A DNA stretch of 64,000 nt. Source: Oegoconia quadripuncta. Lineage: Eukaryota > Arthropoda > Insecta > Lepidoptera > Autostichidae. A program made the position numbers and the translations under genes. Below, piece after piece: positions 62,933-64,000 of the stretch. Where the stretch lies: positions 24,043,578-24,107,577 of the forward strand of contig OX438744.1 of NCBI GenBank assembly GCA_949316235.1, in the 5' to 3' direction. The notes under the pieces were generated by a model that saw nothing but the letters and a program-made list of their open reading frames with translations, did no database searches and was not told the origin of the DNA. Numbering within the stretch: position 1 is the stretch's first letter; each line of letters begins with the position of its first letter.

Positions 62933-63225
62933 TGTCATGATTTTTGCCATGTTTTTCAAAATATAAAGTCGCACCATTGGTAGCTGTTGTTTCCTGACGT
63001 CACTTCCGAACGAGTTTGGTTGGGGAAGTGGGAAAATGGTAGGGGTGTAGGCTTGGGCTATGCCGTGATTAGGGCGGTGGATTCATTCTGGTGCGATGCG
63101 CTGAGGTGCTAAGACCTGGAGTTGAATTTATGTCCGACAGTGTGAAGTTTATAATATTATAAGTACTGTGAATAAGTGAATGTTAATATAAGTGTTGATT
63201 GAAGAGAACGTGGTTTTATTTTACT
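62933..63225 (+). repeat. 3' LTR (shared part; may start at 62896)
   Basis: Matches 56660-56952 with about two differences. Confidence 0.9.
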
Positions 63226-63342
63226 ATGTATTTTTACCTATATATTCCAACTATATTATTATTTTTCTTTTAAATTATTTATTGATATGAATTATGTATC
63301 TATTTATATTGTATTATTATTATTTATTTAAGATTACACAGT

Positions 63343-63545
63343 GTTCCGCCCGCGGCTTCGCCTGCGTGGAAGAACTTTATCACGGAAATTTGTTTATCCC
63401 GCGGAAACTACTCACTTTATCGAGATAAAAAATATCCTATGTCTTAATCCAGGGTATAATCTACATATATATCAAATTTCATCCAAATCCGTTCATCCAG
63501 CTCGCCGTGATTGCGCAACAAATAAACATCCAAACTTTTTATAAG
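63343..63545 (+). repeat. Lepidopteran 'CCCGCGGCTTCG' repeat, good copy
   Basis: GTTCCGCCCGCGGCTTCGCC, TATCCCGCGGAAACTACTCA, CCTATGTCTTAATCCAGGGT and TTCATCCAAATCCGTTCATC. It is the reference for the split copy at 26585 and the copy at 33164. Probably an RTE-derived 3' end. Confidence 0.72.
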
Positions 63546-64000
63546 TTAGATAACCGAAAAATATAAAATGTACTTTCAGTTGAAAATTATTTATCAAACA
63601 ATAAAAGCCCACGTCCAAGTCCGTACATTGTTATGGGCAAGTACCCTACACTACGCGTGGCCCGACACGCTCTTGAGCATTTTTATTCCTAATCTTTCTT
63701 TTCAGAGACGAAAAAACACACCAACTTATTAATATATGTGATCTGTTAGCTCCATGTCCTAATTATATGCAACAATAAAAACAAATTACTGGCAAGATCA
63801 TGATGTGAATGAGCATTTCGGGTACTGACCGGTGGCCGCGTGTTACGCTCTGTGGCATTAACGTGGCTTTTGTTGAAACATACCTCCGGATGTGACGACA
63901 CCCTCATAACAGTGTGGGGCGATAACTATCGCTTTGACGGGTATTCAAACTCAGTGGGAGATTAGCAAATGCGCTAAATATGGAATTGGGAAATAATTAT
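63546..64000. other. No feature recognised
   Basis: AT-rich DNA to the window end, no ORF or repeat match. Confidence 0.4.

Larger units (their letters stand above)
56660..63225 (+). mobile_element. Ty3/Gypsy LTR retrotransposon, nearly intact
   Basis: Two LTRs of 293 shared bp (56660-56952 and 62933-63225) differ at about two positions (T/C near 56837 and T/A near 56873). Between them lie a 920-bp leader with two hairpin arrays, one long Gag-Pol ORF and a 3' region of about 360 bp. No envelope gene follows. No clean target duplication was found. A purine tract (AAGGGGTGAGG, 62885-62895) sits 37 bp before the shared 3' LTR start and is followed by TGTGCGCC, so the true LTR may begin at 62896, with the left copy missing its first 37 bp. 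Confidence 0.92.

Noticed and set aside
1..64000. CRISPR array, bacterial operon or integrated prophage
   Set aside because: No direct-repeat/spacer pattern with constant repeats, no bacterial genes. The sequence is a eukaryotic genome segment with introns and retrotransposons.

Overview
This window is a eukaryotic, AT-rich, intron-containing and very transposon-dense genomic segment, most likely from a moth or butterfly (Lepidoptera). The organism call rests on what I recognise: a mag-type Ty3/Gypsy element, tRNA-headed SINE families with (TAAA)n or A-rich tails, RTE and CR1/Jockey-type LINE 3' fragments, and the interspersed 'CCCGCGGCTTCG' repeat common in Lepidoptera. There are no bacterial operons, CRISPR arrays or prokaryotic signals. 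No database search was possible.

Host genes are few. (1) Left edge, minus strand: three exons (3267-3383, 772-872, 218-373) have good splice signals, and all junction phases agree. They form an internal part of an unidentified multi-exon gene that runs off the window. (2) 29754-29990, minus strand: a 78-residue single-exon ORF for a small one-pass membrane protein. (3) 34006-38847, plus strand: a gene resembling the vertebrate CXorf65 family. Exon 2 (35927-36127) and terminal exon 3 (38680-38847) are well supported; exon 1 (34006-34092) is tentative. Its introns are full of nested transposons.

The rest is mobile DNA. Two nearly intact LTR retrotransposons stand out. The first is a mag-like element at 5880-10326 on the minus strand, with identical 62-bp LTRs, a 5-bp target duplication and one open Gag-Pol frame of 1337 codons. 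The second is a Ty3/Gypsy element at 56660-63225 on the plus strand, with LTRs differing at two positions, one long Gag-Pol frame, and a 920-nt leader holding two arrays of tandemly repeated potential RNA hairpins. Two related IS630/Tc1/mariner-type elements with roughly 270-285-bp inverted repeats lie at 18161-20284 (transposase intact) and 26724-28658 (transposase broken by a frameshift and a stop). A DNA element at 41505-43639 has almost identical 648-bp inverted repeats and carries a nested MITE.

LINE remains occur across the window, the largest being a 5'-truncated element at 13693-16440. At least four tRNA-derived SINE families and several foldback/MITE families are present. Many insertions are nested, so relative ages can be read: SINE in MITE in RTE fragment at 36.2-37.2 kb, a mariner in a lepidopteran repeat at 26.7 kb, and a MITE in a LINE tail at 46.9 kb. 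Two degenerate arrays with a period of about 15 nt (1887-1960 and 47899-48168) share a TTGCGAAA-like core that no feature explains.
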